64,000 nt of DNA from Scalesia atractyloides. Taxonomy: Eukaryota > Streptophyta > Magnoliopsida > Asterales > Asteraceae. Positions 44,376 through 55,374 of the stretch are shown in pieces. Where the stretch lies: positions 35,663,369-35,727,368 of the forward strand of contig CAMTDV010000027.1 of NCBI GenBank assembly GCA_947069175.1, given 5' to 3'. Made by a program: the position numbers and the translations under genes. The notes beneath the pieces are model-generated. The model was given only the letters and a program-made list of their open reading frames with translations. It did no database searches and had not been told where the DNA came from. Numbering within the stretch: the stretch's first letter is position 1; each line of letters opens with the position of its first letter.

Positions 44376-44539
44376 ATTTGTGCATCATACTTTATGCACA
44401 AATTTACCTAATAAAGAAAACGTATGTACAAAGTTGTAAATGAAAGAAAAAAAAATATTTTTGTTGTTGCTTAACTGTTCCGTCATTAGATTAAAAACTC
44501 ATCAACTTCAAAATTTAAGTTTAAAATTTAAACTTGTAC

Positions 44540-44700
44540 CTTTTCGCTGATCTTTTCTTACCTCATCTCCTCCAAAGAAAACATCGCACTTGAAAAAAAT
44601 TTGAACTTTTTGCAACAGTGAGATGTTATCCGATAAATCCCTGGAACAACCGCTATCAACACTCCAGAGATTGTCAACAGCTCCTCCTTGATTATTTTCT
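44540..44700 (-). pseudogene. pol: E2 protease remnant
   Basis: In one minus-strand frame a WSVDSGCSRD motif with the catalytic DSG triplet lies near 44650-44685, followed by a short continuation. It ends without integrase, so it marks the left limit of retained pol. Confidence 0.55.
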
Positions 44701-44843
44701 GAAAAATAAGAAGATTAGTAGTGGGACCCAGACCATCGTGGTCCTGGGTTTCCCTGAAGCATCAAAATAAGACACTTCTTTAAGACACAAATCCCCTTTT
44801 GTTTCAAGGATTGGTGATGTTGCTACCGCTTGGATTTGGGTTT

Positions 44844-46343
44844 CTAAATCTGTTTTATTTTAACAAACGCGGTTGTTGCCTTTGATTGAGCAACTTTGGC
44901 TGTTTCAGGTTTAGTCATTTTAAAAAAAGATTTTTGTTTCTGAACAGCCTTGCATTTGTTTTTGGGGACTGTGTGGCAGTTTTGAGGGTTGTGACCAGGA
45001 ATGCCGCAATTGAAGCATGTTTGTCTTTTCACATGTAGAGCATTCTGATCAGCTTGATTTGCTCTTGCAGGCCCTGAAGGATGAACTGATCCCTTCTGTG
45101 CTTGATTTCCTTGCAAGTTTCTTGCAAACGAAGATGAATTTGGATGTTTGTACTTGTCGTTTGCAAGGGCCTTCTTCTGTTGTGGAGATTTCTTTGGATT
45201 CTTCTTGTTTTGTTTAGACTGCAAGTCTTGTTCACAAATCTCCCCAACCTTTCCAAAAGCTTTGCTAGCACGATCAAAAACATATTTTTTCACATTTGCC
45301 ATTAAATACCGGCTTAACAAAAGCATTTTTTTCACAACATTAGCCTTTTGAGGGCTATTGCTGCCCAGGATGATTTTGGAGAACGTGACTGTCCTTGACG
45401 TTTGGACTTCTGCTTTCTTCGTCTCCGATTTGATCTTTTCTGCTTTTAGCTTGCTCTGAACTTTTTCATCAAAAGCAGAAGAAGGTTCAGGTTGTTCAGT
45501 TTGCGCACTAAGAGCCTTGTTCACGTCAGCTCTCTCTTCATCAGCTTTGATAAAGTCGGAGAGTCCTGGTTTATCGGATGAAGGACCAGACACTCCAGCT
45601 GAATCATTAGAAGAGTCAACAGCACCAGATAGTTCCCAAGTGTCTGACTTATAATCACTGTGTGTGTCGTACACCATATGTTGTGCTTTCTCAATATCTT
45701 CGTCGGTTTCAAGCATAGTTGTGTAATTGTGATTATACAGTGGGGCAACCAGATTGAATCCCAATCCCTTCCCGTTGTTCCCCTTATATGCCAGCTGCAC
45801 ATTGCACATATCTTGAACGAGCTTGCTGAATGTATCAAACTTCTTTATATTAACTTCGTTTTGTTGATATTTTCCAGTAAGAAGTCCCAGCTCAACTCTT
45901 ACCAAGTCGCATTCCATGGTTTTTGAATCTAATCTGGTTTTGTAATCATGGACCCAACATTTCTGTTGATTTACGACCAGGTGGAGCTGAGCTATGTCTT
46001 TCTTTTGTGCTTCAACCTTTTCTTTGAGTAACTTGTTATTTTCTCGAAGGCTGATGCACTGAGCCATTGCATTGTTGTACTCATCAGCCATTTTGGAATT
46101 AAGTGCCCTGAGTTGAGCAACCCTTTTCCTACAAGGTTCAGTGCACAAAAGGTAGTTGATTGTGTCAATGTGCGAGCTAGGTTTGTCAGTGTGAGTTTGG
46201 GCTTGAGGTTTCTGTTCGGACACTTCTTCAGGATGAAACTCTGTTGATTTAGCGTATAGATCTTGGAGATCTTGGTTTGATTGTATATGATCCCACAACC
46301 AAGATACAAAAGATTCTTTGTCATCTCCCAAAACGCTATTCAA
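44844..46343 (-). CDS. E2 Gag C-terminal protein: coiled coil plus zinc knuckle
   Basis: An intact 499-codon frame. Residues about 70-175 form a strong coiled-coil prediction by eye (KLLKEKVEAQKKDIAQL, LGLLTGKYQQNEVNIKKF). An acidic Ser-rich middle (about 215-290) and a Lys/Gln-rich part follow. One zinc knuckle is at 443-456 (CFNCGIPGHNPQNC), with a basic tail after it. E1 and E3 carry this part after the capsid and first knuckle, so E2 lacks the capsid domain. The upstream frame 46352-46594 overlaps in another phase and is probably a remnant of the missing N-terminal part. The true start is uncertain; in-frame sequence extends slightly upstream without an ATG. A selected role in assembly or RNA binding is possible but unproven. 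Confidence 0.75.
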   Translation of the reverse strand: MNSVLGDDKESFVSWLWDHIQSNQDLQDLYAKSTEFHPEEVSEQKPQAQTHTDKPSSHIDTINYLLCTEPCRKRVAQLRALNSKMADEYNNAMAQCISLRENNKLLKEKVEAQKKDIAQLHLVVNQQKCWVHDYKTRLDSKTMECDLVRVELGLLTGKYQQNEVNIKKFDTFSKLVQDMCNVQLAYKGNNGKGLGFNLVAPLYNHNYTTMLETDEDIEKAQHMVYDTHSDYKSDTWELSGAVDSSNDSAGVSGPSSDKPGLSDFIKADEERADVNKALSAQTEQPEPSSAFDEKVQSKLKAEKIKSETKKAEVQTSRTVTFSKIILGSNSPQKANVVKKMLLLSRYLMANVKKYVFDRASKAFGKVGEICEQDLQSKQNKKNPKKSPQQKKALANDKYKHPNSSSFARNLQGNQAQKGSVHPSGPARANQADQNALHVKRQTCFNCGIPGHNPQNCHTVPKNKCKAVQKQKSFFKMTKPETAKVAQSKATTAFVKIKQI

Positions 46344-46599
46344 CTCATCTCTTACTTCCTCTTTTGCCTCCCACGTTCAAGCAAATGCATCACAAAGTCA
46401 GCAATCGGATCAACATTGTAGTTTCCGATAAACTCATTCAGCTTTTCCTTCACTTCACCCCGCAGGTTCGGGTTTTGATTTTGTGTTGGACTGAAAACTA
46501 TGTTCGTGTGCTGAGCTTGGGCTGTAAACATCTTCGGATAAACGAAACCGTAGCGGTAAACACGATAAAAATATCCGAAAACTGTTATTACCAAAATGT

Positions 46600-47306
46600 A
46601 CCGTTAGACTCGTCTCGATGATACGAATCCAATGATATATAATGTCCGATAGTGATTTTAGGAATTTTTCTTTTGTCCTAGAAATCATACGAGTCTAACT
46701 GTGCAACCGATTTGTCAAGATTGTCTATGGATCAAGTTCTGTGTGCGAAAAAGTTTAACTCCTGTTACGTTCGCTGGTTAACTTTCCACCTTTAAGGGTG
46801 CAACTCAGAACAGTACCGAATTCGGAACATTAACTCGTATTCTAAATCCGAGATGGAATCTCGAAACAGTGATCCGAGATGGTAATTCAGAATAGTGAAC
46901 CAAGATGGTATCCGAGATGCACTGTGTCAATCCGAGATGCTTCCCGAATCCGAGATGCAATCTGAGATGAGAGATGATCCGGAATGAGGGTCTGATCCGG
47001 AATGAGAGTCTGATCCGGAATGAGAAACCTTATCCAAAATCAACAATATTTTGAAATTCCGATGAACAGTTCTTCGGAATCAATCCGAGATGGATGATCT
47101 TCTTCTTGTTCCTCAGGATTTTCAACAATTTCGAATCCGAAATTCAACAGATTAATCCGAAATCTATCCGAAATTCAAAGAATTTATCCGAAATCCTTGA
47201 ATGTTGATACGAAATGCTTGAATGTTGATTCGAAATGCTTGTTTTTCAGCAGAAAACGAACAGAATCAGTATGATATCAGATCTGAGCCTGAAAATAGGT
47301 TCAACA
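46600..47306 (-). repeat. E2 5' leader with ATCCGAGATG/ATCCGGAATG array
   Basis: About 18 variants of ATCCGAGATG, ATCCGGAATGAG and ATCCGAAAT occur between 46840 and 47230 on the plus strand. The motif family is the one seen in the E3 leader and before the E3 env-like gene. No gene is present. Confidence 0.7.
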
Positions 47307-47319
47307 GGCTCTGATACCA
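47307..47319 (-). other. E2 primer-binding site
   Basis: GGCTCTGATACCA on the plus strand, complementary to initiator tRNA-Met in element sense, two bases from the 5' LTR. Confidence 0.92.
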
Positions 47320-47321
47320 CT

Positions 47322-47729
47322 TGTAAGTCCCGATAATCCAGATCTATCAACGGTATCACACAATCACCAAGGATGGGCGGAATCCAAACTTGGAGATCTT
47401 CAAGAAAACTAAAATGATGAAGAACAACACGAATCAACTTTAACACCTTGCAGATGATTCTATTACTTGAACAAGCAAAACCGTCTGGTACAAGATGGAG
47501 GCTCTCTCTAGAGAAATCTCAAAAGTCTTAACCCTAGAAATGAATAAGCTTAGCTTATATACCTAGGGTAAGGGCATGCCCCACATGGGCTTGCCTGGTC
47601 CACATGGGCTATGGCATACCCAAATAACCTATAAAGGTTCAAAACTAATACAAACTAACCCAGTTAATCCCAGTTAACTACCATAGACTGTTGCGTGATG
47701 CGTCAGTCTCACACTTCTAGGACCTAACA
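47322..47729 (-). repeat. E2 5' LTR
   Basis: 408 bp, TGTAAGTCCCGATAATCC to GGACCTAACA on the plus strand. It differs from the 425-bp partner by small indels. A TATA-like GGTATATAAG in sense lies near 47553-47563. Confidence 0.9.
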
Positions 47730-47734
47730 GAGCT

Positions 47735-48688
47735 TTTCTCTTTCTTTTCTGAACCACTCATTATGTATTGGAATCACTTCATCACCATCTTCAGTTTCAT
47801 AAAAATATCTTCCTCCAACCCCCATTCTACAAAACGAGCTGGCATCTCATCCCTGTCCACCTCCTCTTCCTCACTTTTATCTTCTACGGTAACATTCACT
47901 GTTGATTCTAAATGTCTCTTCTTTTTCTTAGCTTCCTTAACCTTACGTTTGTCTACTTCAACCTTAAAATTTTTTGTGGTCGAAGATACTGTAGCTGAGA
48001 ACATTAGTTGAATTTCTGCTTTTAGCACATAGTTCTCTTATCATTATATACATCTTCTCCATACCATCTTGCTGAAATCTAACAAATCTTGTTTGTTCCT
48101 TGACATACGCATGAAGCTCCCTGTTTTTCTTTCTTTGCCCTCTCAGCTTTACACGAATCACATTTGTGTTGCTCACTTGATGCTTCAGAAAGCATATTTC
48201 TTGAGCTGGACCTATCCTAATATATTTGACAATTTATCATAAAGTTCCTGAAATGGACGAGGTCTGCGTGGAATTTGCTGAGGCATTTGCTTTGTTTGTG
48301 CACTTTTCAAAGACCCTTCCCCTTTTTTCTTTCATTTCTGGGGAGGTGACCTGCTAGGAGCTTCTGGATCTACAATTAGTTGATCAACAAACTCATCTAA
48401 TTATTCTTGTCCAGTAGTGACAATCACTGGCATCTTAGATTCCGTCATCTCACATCTCTTTCTCTTTTCTTCTCTCTTTTCTCTTTCTTCAGATTCATGT
48501 ATGGCACATAAGTTTTCGATTTTCTCCCTGTGTTCTTTAGTGCCACCAGCCCAAAAGTTGTTTTCCATCATACTTTCTTGAGTCGGGGTGTCTTTCTTTT
48601 TCTTTGATGAACCCCCATCCTTTGAAGGTTGTTTTTCTTTACTCTTTCTTATCGGTGTATTTGTATCTACGCTGGTTGACCAGCGCAT
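47735..48688 (-). pseudogene. E4 env-like gene, middle part (left edge cut by E2)
   Basis: The frame 48401-48688 is Lys/Glu-rich with KKKKDTPTQ and a helical EEREKREEKRKR segment. 47774-48028 has VTVEDKSEEEEVDRDEMPARFVEWG; frames between are broken. It continues across E2 into 42861-41944. The N-terminal part homologous to E3 52800-53238 is not recognisable upstream of 48690, so this gene is either truncated or more diverged. Confidence 0.5.
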
Positions 48689-49439
48689 TTGTCAAATACG
48701 CCGGTTGCTTGAACTTGCTTTCAAGACTTACATGCGCGATCACTTGTCTTCCTTGTAAATACGCTACATTCATCTTAAATACGTTGCATTCATCGCAATT
48801 ATGCTGGCATCAAAAATTTCTTAATAAACCCATAAACGAACTTTGAACTGATTCAATCATACTCAATTATTGTATCAGTTTTGTACATGATTTCTGATGT
48901 TTCAACAATAAGCAATCAATATACAAACGATGAAATCATTCCGAAATCAAAACAAGGAAATCTACTCTAATGTTTTGGATACAATTTGAATGTGAGTGTT
49001 TTGAAAGTGGGTTTTCGAATTTTGAAGAAGATGATGTTTGAAAACGAAGCACATTCAGATCTGATACATATACATATATACATATATATATACACACACA
49101 CACACAAAATAAATTTCCACCTTATTTATTAGTTATGTTGGAATGCTAATTACGCCGCTTAAGATTGTTTTTGGAAGGATTCTTTAATGTTAAGAAATCC
49201 AATCCAAATACGCTCGAAAATCTTAAACTTTCTCGGAAAATGTGCCCCTTTTTAGCTAAAATAGTGCAAGACCCGAAAATAAGTTTAAGAAAAACACAAA
49301 TTTTCAATTTGAACCCTTAAAATCATTTTTAGAGTTACGAAGCTTCCATTTTCACATATTTCTTTTTGATTCAAAATCTGTGACTTTACTGCAAAAGATC
49401 ATACTGGCAGCACGTGTCAGTTTGTAATATAATAGAAAA
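48689..49439 (-). repeat. E4 spacer with AATACGC motif array and microsatellite
   Basis: AATACGCC, AATACGCTA, AATACGTTG, ATTACGCCG and AATACGCTCG are spread over about 48690-49220, in the position where E1 and E3 have their own arrays before the env-like gene. A TATACA/CA microsatellite lies at 49065-49106. No gene is present. Confidence 0.5.
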
Positions 49440-50215
49440 TATTAAAAAATCAAGGCACAAGAAAAACTGTTAGTATGTTTGTCCCCTTAAATCCATGCAC
49501 CTTTCGTTCAACTTGCTTTCGGTGAGTGTTTTATCATGTTGTAGTAATATTGATAAGAGTTTCAATGGCCCCCACTCAAGCTAGATTGTTAGAATGTTGT
49601 GCCCGTGAGTCCTACATCAGGACATACCCCGGCGATCAAGGTATGCACAAAGATTCCGCATAGCAGGTGAGTATATTGATTTCATTAGTTTTGAATTTCA
49701 ACGATAGACAATTGATCATCATGTCAGTACTTTCTTATAGCAGAGAGACCAATGTCTAACGAGGGCTAAGGCAAATACCATAGACATTATGATTTAAGCA
49801 CTTGAATGATTTTCAATGAGAGCTTCATATGTAGGGTTTTGGCCACATTGGCTCTTTTGAAAAGATATCATAATTGTGCCTAGGTCAGCATATATTTGGA
49901 TGTCGCAGAAGAGTAATTATGATATCCCTGAATGATTAGTCAATATAAAGACCCGAAATCTCAGACTTTGGCAATCTATCAACACAAGATTTAAGATCAT
50001 TAAGCCTTATGTTGCAACGTGTTACCCGCAGGTTGTACAACACTGTGGGTATCCAAAATTCTTGAGTAAGCATTAATTTTTGTCGCCTAATCGCAGTTTA
50101 CTCGATGGTGTTGCTGAATCCACTGACACGTCGTTGCTTGGCACCCTAATTTTCCTTGCTTAACATCTTGATTTTCCATTCTTTTTTTGTTTTAAGAACA
50201 AACAAAGTGTCAGCA
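49440..50215 (-). other. E4 conserved noncoding block
   Basis: The core at 49621-49674 reads GATCAAGGTATGC and AGCAGGTGAGTA. The hairpin at 49702-49761 pairs CGATAGACAATTGATC with GACCAATGTCTAACG, with one bulge and few mismatches. The right part of the block continues beyond E3 at 62060-62160, with the internal polypurine tract at 62129-62138. Confidence 0.7.
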
Positions 50216-50220
50216 GTTTT

Positions 50221-50522
50221 TGTAAGTCCCGTGTAACGGATCAAACAGGTATCGCTATCCTAATCAATTGCGGAAATAATGATTAGGATGAAGAACAACT
50301 TGAATAGCTTGAATATAATAACTTGCATACACCAGAGGATGTCAGATACAAGTTTTGTAATCAACACTCTAACCCCTAACAAGTGCCCTAACCCCTCTAT
50401 TTATAGACATGACAAAGCCCAAATATACAACCCTAGGCCCACTTAGCACTAGGAAGCCCAAACTAACCCAAAAGCCCAAAATACAATATAAATGAATAAA
50501 CCTTTAAGCTCCAAGCCCAACA
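50221..50522 (-). repeat. E3 3' LTR
   Basis: TGTAAGTCCCGTG to CAAGCCCAACA on the plus strand. A minus-strand TATAAATA lies at 50398-50405. The sense polypurine tract (CATTGGGGGACAT) abuts at about 50524-50536. Confidence 0.92.
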
Positions 50523-50737
50523 ATGTCCCCCAATGTTTCTTTATTTATCCTTCGGCGCCGCATCCACTCCCAAACCTCAAGCAATAATTCCTGAAACTGC
50601 AGTTCTCCAATCTTTGGCACACACCTCATATAGTTCAGCAGTACGTATTAGATGAGAAGCTAAAACTTGTAAATCTTCATCATGGAAGCTGACCAGATCC
50701 ACAACATCATTCACCCTAAAAGCCTTCTCTTTCGTCA

Positions 50738-51412
50738 CTATGCAACACTTCCGACCTTTGGATCGTATAACCAGAAGTTAAAGTTATTCAAAATTCCTCT
50801 TGGAAAGGTAGGAGCAACTGGAATCACCAACTCTTTATCCGTAGGAGGCCACATCACATATTTAAACCGTTTTCTTGTGTATGCATCACGAACTCCTTTG
50901 GCTGGTCTCAGATATGGTTCGGCGGTCTTCATACTCTTAAATCCCGTCCTAACCTCCCGTTCAATCTTTTTAAAGAACCTCCAACCTGGTCCACGCTCCG
51001 TCGTATCGTCATCAGTGTATGGGGCTCTTAACAGATCAGTTAATGCAACCTTAGTCCAAGATTCAAACTGCGCCTCCTTTGAATAATATTCTCTCATTCC
51101 ATCTTGTCGTACAATGATCCACATATTCTTGATATGATCGTACATCCAGCTCAGCACTCTAGACTTGTTACCCACCTTACTGTAATAACTCGACCCCAAC
51201 TCCATGACGTATCTGTCAGATTGATTTGTAGGATCTTTCAGCTGGAAATTTTCGTCCAGAGGATTTACGTTCACATTCTTCATAAATACCATCTGCTTCT
51301 TCTTCCTCAGATCTGTAGCGCGTTTCTGACTCGCAGTGAACTTCTTGCGCGGATCCTTCAAGTAATCATCAATACCAGCTTGTCGTTCGGCTGTTAATTG
51401 CTCGGCCGCCAA
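50738..51412 (-). pseudogene. E3 env-like gene, C-terminal part
   Basis: About 224 codons after the in-frame TAG at 51413-51415. It has a basic helical N-terminus (AAEQLTAERQ), then conserved-looking segments VLSWMYDHIKNMWIIVRQDG, AYTDDDTTERGPGWRFFKKI and KYVMWPPTDKEL. The ending before the 3' polypurine tract matches its role as the last coding part. It parallels E4 41944-42861. Function unknown. Confidence 0.65.
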
Positions 51413-51415
51413 CCT

Positions 51416-51859
51416 CTACTCTTCGGTTTCCTCAACCATACGTTGCTGTGCGGCACGATGAAGAGTTTCAACATTCATGGGATCATCTGTCGGATCGCTA
51501 AATTCTCTACCAAACTTGTTCTCTAACTTGCCCCTCAAATCAAAAGCAATAGTCATCAGCATAGTCACATCCCCCTGCAGTTGTTCGATAGTTTGATCTC
51601 GAATATCCAAACGATTCTGCAGGGAGGCAATCTGCGCATCCTTTAACATGGCCTCCTGTTCATGTACCACAACCCGTTTATTTAACTCAACAACATCCAC
51701 CTCAGTATCATCATCATCACTGTCTAAACCCCCAAACTCAAACGCCCGCTTCTCAGATCTGCGTATATAATCGTCATCAATATCATCAGAATGACCAGTA
51801 CCACTACCACCCACTTCTGAACCTCCTGCACCCGATGAACTGCCTCCAAATTCCATCAT
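51416..51859 (-). pseudogene. E3 env-like gene, acidic coiled-coil part
   Basis: 147 codons, Gly/Ser-rich start, then an Asp run (LDSDDDDTEVDVVEL) and a heptad-like helix (VVVHEQEAMLKDAQIASLQN to LQGDVTMLM). It is in the same frame as 50738-51412 and separated from it by a single TAG at 51413-51415 that fits a former CAG. The preceding frame ends in an ATGA overlap at 51856-51859, indicating a frameshift. Confidence 0.65.
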
Positions 51860-53238
51860 ATGTAATGTTGTGGCAGCAAGAATCGAGACAACTGTAGACT
51901 GCGTAATGACAGGAACTGTGGCTGTGTGTCAACCATCAAGGTACAAGCAACCAATTCTATAACAATAACCTCATCAACAGTGCTCTCGACAGCAGTAGAT
52001 GTAATCAACTCAGAAGTAGCAACTGTAACTGCAACTAGAGCCTCAGATGTACTCGCTGAAATGCTCGACTCAGTTCTGCGTCTCTTGATCAACAAAACTT
52101 CATCTTCTTCGTCTTCGTCATCTTCATCAGGCTGAACAGTAGTAGCAACAACAGATGGAATGTTAAGCAGGGGATCACCCTGTTTCTCTTGAATGTCCTT
52201 CAATTGAGCAATCAGAGCAGCTAGATTCTCAGACGATAACTCTGGTAGAACATGTGTTAATGTAGCATTGAATGCATCAAGATCATCCAGAAAGGCTTGT
52301 CCAACATCGTCTTCATCATCTGTAACCAAATCCTCGAATTCTATCTCTTTTTCTTTTGCCAGTATATCATGTTCCTCGGCTACAATCGCATTTACCGGAG
52401 GAGGAGGAGGTGAAGCATACAGACCTATAACTTCCGAAAACTTGCCAAACTTCTTCAGGGGGAACCTACCCACAAATACTGTCTTCGAAGTAGAACAGTT
52501 CTTCTTCATAGTTGCAAAAATGGTAGGCCCCATTGGCTTCAAAATCAGCAAATTCACGTCTGTAGCATCCTTAGCCAAATCGGGGTAATGAGCATCGAGA
52601 CTCAGTAGGATAAACTGTGGATATAACAGAAACATCCATTTCTTGGACTGCTCTAATATCTTCCTCATGTTTTCGAAAATATAACCAGAGTAGCTATATT
52701 TCTAGTCCATAACCAATGAAACGATCGCCGAAGTCTGAGCCTGATTAGGCTGATCCAGTCCACTTTTATTCTCTGACACACATTGCATAAACATGTGTAT
52801 AAGTAGTCTCTAGTACGCCGGAAGCATCTTCTTTAGCAATGGCGGATAAGAACCTTCGTAGCTCATCTCCATTAGTACCGGTAACACCTTTTCTTTGACA
52901 TATGTGGTTGGATCACCATAAGTATCTGTTAGCTGCATCACTTCCCTCACACAAACCTCATTAACTACAATCTCATTCCCCTGAATCTGTGATCGTATGA
53001 ACGGTCTGCCATCTTCACCTCTTGGCTGTATCCGCGCTCTCTTCCAAAATGAATGAACCAAATCTCTATATATCACGGGATTTGCACGAAGAGCGTAGGC
53101 AATCCGACAACTGTTAAGCCCCACAATCATTGCCTAAAACTCCTGAAAATACTCAGCCGGTGGATCTAAAAGATATCCAGTCTGATTGTGAAACAGCTCT
53201 TTAACTAGCATCATGGCATCGAAAGCTTCTTCCACCAT
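51856..53238 (-). pseudogene. E3 env-like gene, N-terminal part
   Basis: ATG at 53238. In-frame TAG codons at 53134-53136, 52810-52812 and about 52700 divide one continuous frame. Recognisable segments are LLDPPAEYF, ALRANPVIYRDLVHSFWKRA, VREVMQLTD, LLIHMFMQCV, KKWMFLLYPQF and an acidic Asp/Glu-rich C-terminal part (52050-52330). The FW...LLIH...FLLYP order resembles an ORF I recall in composite-plant transposon annotations. A run of proline near 52400 follows. No hydrophobic signal peptide is seen. The name env-like rests on position after pol. Confidence 0.65.
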
Positions 53239-53454
53239 GTTTCTCAAAAATCAATAGAGTTAGAAACCAACTAACAGAAGCAAACTGAGTAACAACTGAT
53301 TTAACTGAGTTAACTAAGTTAATCTGAGTTAACAGAGTTAACTCTAACTAGACAGGTCAACAGAGGTCAATGTTCAAATTAAAGCCAGTTCAAATTTGTT
53401 AAGGGGTTCAACAACTCAAAAGGTCCAAACTTAGTTAAGGGGTTCAAACTTAGA

Positions 53455-53900
53455 ATCAATCCGGAATACTCTTATCAGTCTGGATTAAGCATCTCGGATA
53501 GACATGCATCCCGGATGAAGATTAATTCGGAATGAGATCCGAGTTCATCATTTTGGATGAATATCCATCCGAAATGAGCACTATTATCAATCCGAAATGC
53601 TAATTCTTTTAAGATCAATCCGGAATGCACAGGTGTCTGATCCGGAATGGGCAGTCCAAAATATTCAGTTCGAGAGAGAATCAGAGAGAACAAACAGTAA
53701 CTCGGATTTTGAATAATCCTAAATGAGAACAGAGATGACAATATAGTTTTTCCGAAATGGGCTTGGGCCTGATATTTGAGTCCGGATTGGGCTTGTGACA
53801 TGCCTAATCCGGAACAATAACACATTGGGCCTGTTCAAAATGACTTAAATGGGCCATTCCGGACTGGTCCAATCCGGAACAGTAATCCCTGGCCCATTGA
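53455..53900 (-). repeat. E3 ATCCGGAATG motif array before the env-like gene
   Basis: About 12 variants of ATCCGGAATG, ATCCGAAATG and CATTCCGGA in 450 bp. The same motif fills the E3 5' leader (61020-61680). ORFs here (53475-53825, 53804-54022) arise from the repeats and are not credited. Confidence 0.7.
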
Positions 53901-54089
53901 GCCCAATTTGGAACAGTAACCTTAATTTTGATTTTTAGACTTAAACCAATTTCATCAGGATGACTCAAATCCCAAAGCACACTGGCCAGTCCATATCTCT
54001 TGACAGAAAACCATCCCACCAAAATTTATCAAGTAAACTAACCAAGCATCCAACCATCACAAGGAGAAATTATTAAAACATACATAAAT

Positions 54090-54865
54090 AATTTAACACA
54101 GCATTGCTAAGGGATCAAATTGTTTCAAACGCTGACCAAAGAACATTTTTCGATATGAGAAGGTTCAGTTGGTCTAAGCGATTGTTAGTATACTTGTCCA
54201 CTTAAATCCAAAACTCAACCCTTGAAGATTAGATTTTATGATATGCTTAAGGTAATTTTATACTAAGATACTCGTGTGTCCCATACCATGACATACCCCC
54301 GCGATCAAGGTAAGCACAACGGTTCATTGTAGCAGGTGAGTAAACCGGGGTCATCCTCTGTTTTACAACGTCAGGCTATTGGTGAACAGGTCAGTACTTC
54401 TGTACAGCAGAGAGACCAATAGTGATTGACGAGGGTTTGGCAACTACCTTATGAGGTACGTAAGAACTTAGACAGGAACTTTTGTTCTCTTAGGTTTTGG
54501 CTTTCCATTTTGGCTCTTTTATAAAGATATATAATCTGGATGCAACAGAAGGGCAGTCAAGATATCCCCGAATGACTCAGCAGCATAAAGACCCGAAACC
54601 TCAGATGTTGGCTATCTATCAACGCAAGATTTAAGTCCATAAAATCATATGCCTATAGCACATGACCCACTGAGCACAAAGTTTGTTATGTTTATGTCAT
54701 TTGACCTTTCCCATCCGGTTGAGTTTTAGACCTACGGACACATCACTTTCGATCCAAATCTTTTCCGCTTCTACCTTGCATGTGTTACTCAAACATTTTA
54801 TCACAAATATTCATTTCATTTCCCTATCATTGCAACAATATTTTTTTAACGTTTTCTCCCCCTAA
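54090..54865 (-). other. E3 conserved pol-env noncoding block
   Basis: Core at 54289-54342. Hairpin at 54369-54431: CGTCA plus CTATTGGT pairs with ACCAATAG plus TTGACG around GTAC-TTCT-GTAC. An internal polypurine tract (CTCCCCC at 54856-54862 beside CTAAATTTGTGC) lies 80-90 bp after the pol stop in sense. No conserved ORF. Confidence 0.75.
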
Positions 54866-54948
54866 ATTTGTGCATAGAGATATGAACAAATTTATAACGC
54901 AACGAAAAGAAATCAAAAACAGTAAATAAATACGAAGATGGTAGATGC

Positions 54949-55374
54949 CTAGGAAGAAAACCGAATCATTTTGAGAAGATCCACAAGCACTTGAAAACGT
55001 GCATTGCTAACGGGTTTTGTAAACAAATCCGCCACATTTGCATCAGTGTGGATTTGCTCAAGCTTTACGAGACCCTTTTCATAGCAATCGCGTATAAAAT
55101 GAACTTTAATGTTAATGTGCTTGGTTTTGGAGTGGAAAACAGGGTTTTTAACTATTTGGAATGCGGCATCATTATCACAATAAATCGTGGTGTTTAGATA
55201 AGTCAAACTGTAATCCGCAAGCTGATTTTGCATCCATAAAACCTGGGAGCAGCAAGCAGATGCTGCGACATATTCTGCCTCTGCAGTAGACAGCGAAACC
55301 GTCTGCTGCTTCTTGCACTGCCACGAAATTAGGCGATCTCCCAGAAATTGGCAACCAGCCGACGTTGAGCGCAT
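54949..55374 (-). pseudogene. pol: E3 RNase H
   Basis: 141 codons of Copia RNase H: AGCQFLGDRLISWQCKKQQT, LSTAEAEYVAAS, IYCDNDAAFQIV, FIRDCYEKGLV and DLFTKPV, ending normally at 54949. Upstream RT sequence is absent; the junction at about 55370 joins integrase linker to RNase H in a different frame. Confidence 0.88.

Larger units (their letters stand above)
42867..47729 (-). mobile_element. E2: non-autonomous Sirevirus-like element without capsid, RT, IN or env-like gene
   Basis: LTRs at 42867-43291 and 47322-47729 are flanked by GAGCT at 42862-42866 and 47730-47734. In element sense it holds PBS, repeat-rich leader, one 499-codon Gag C-terminal ORF, a protease remnant, the conserved noncoding block with internal polypurine tract, and the 3' tract. 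Total length is 4863 bp. Intact LTR ends and target duplication show transposition, presumably with proteins supplied by a related full element. Confidence 0.9.

Noticed and set aside
53475..54022. Two minus-strand ORFs upstream of E3 env-like
   Set aside because: They translate the ATCCGGAATG repeat array and have no counterpart in E1 or E4.
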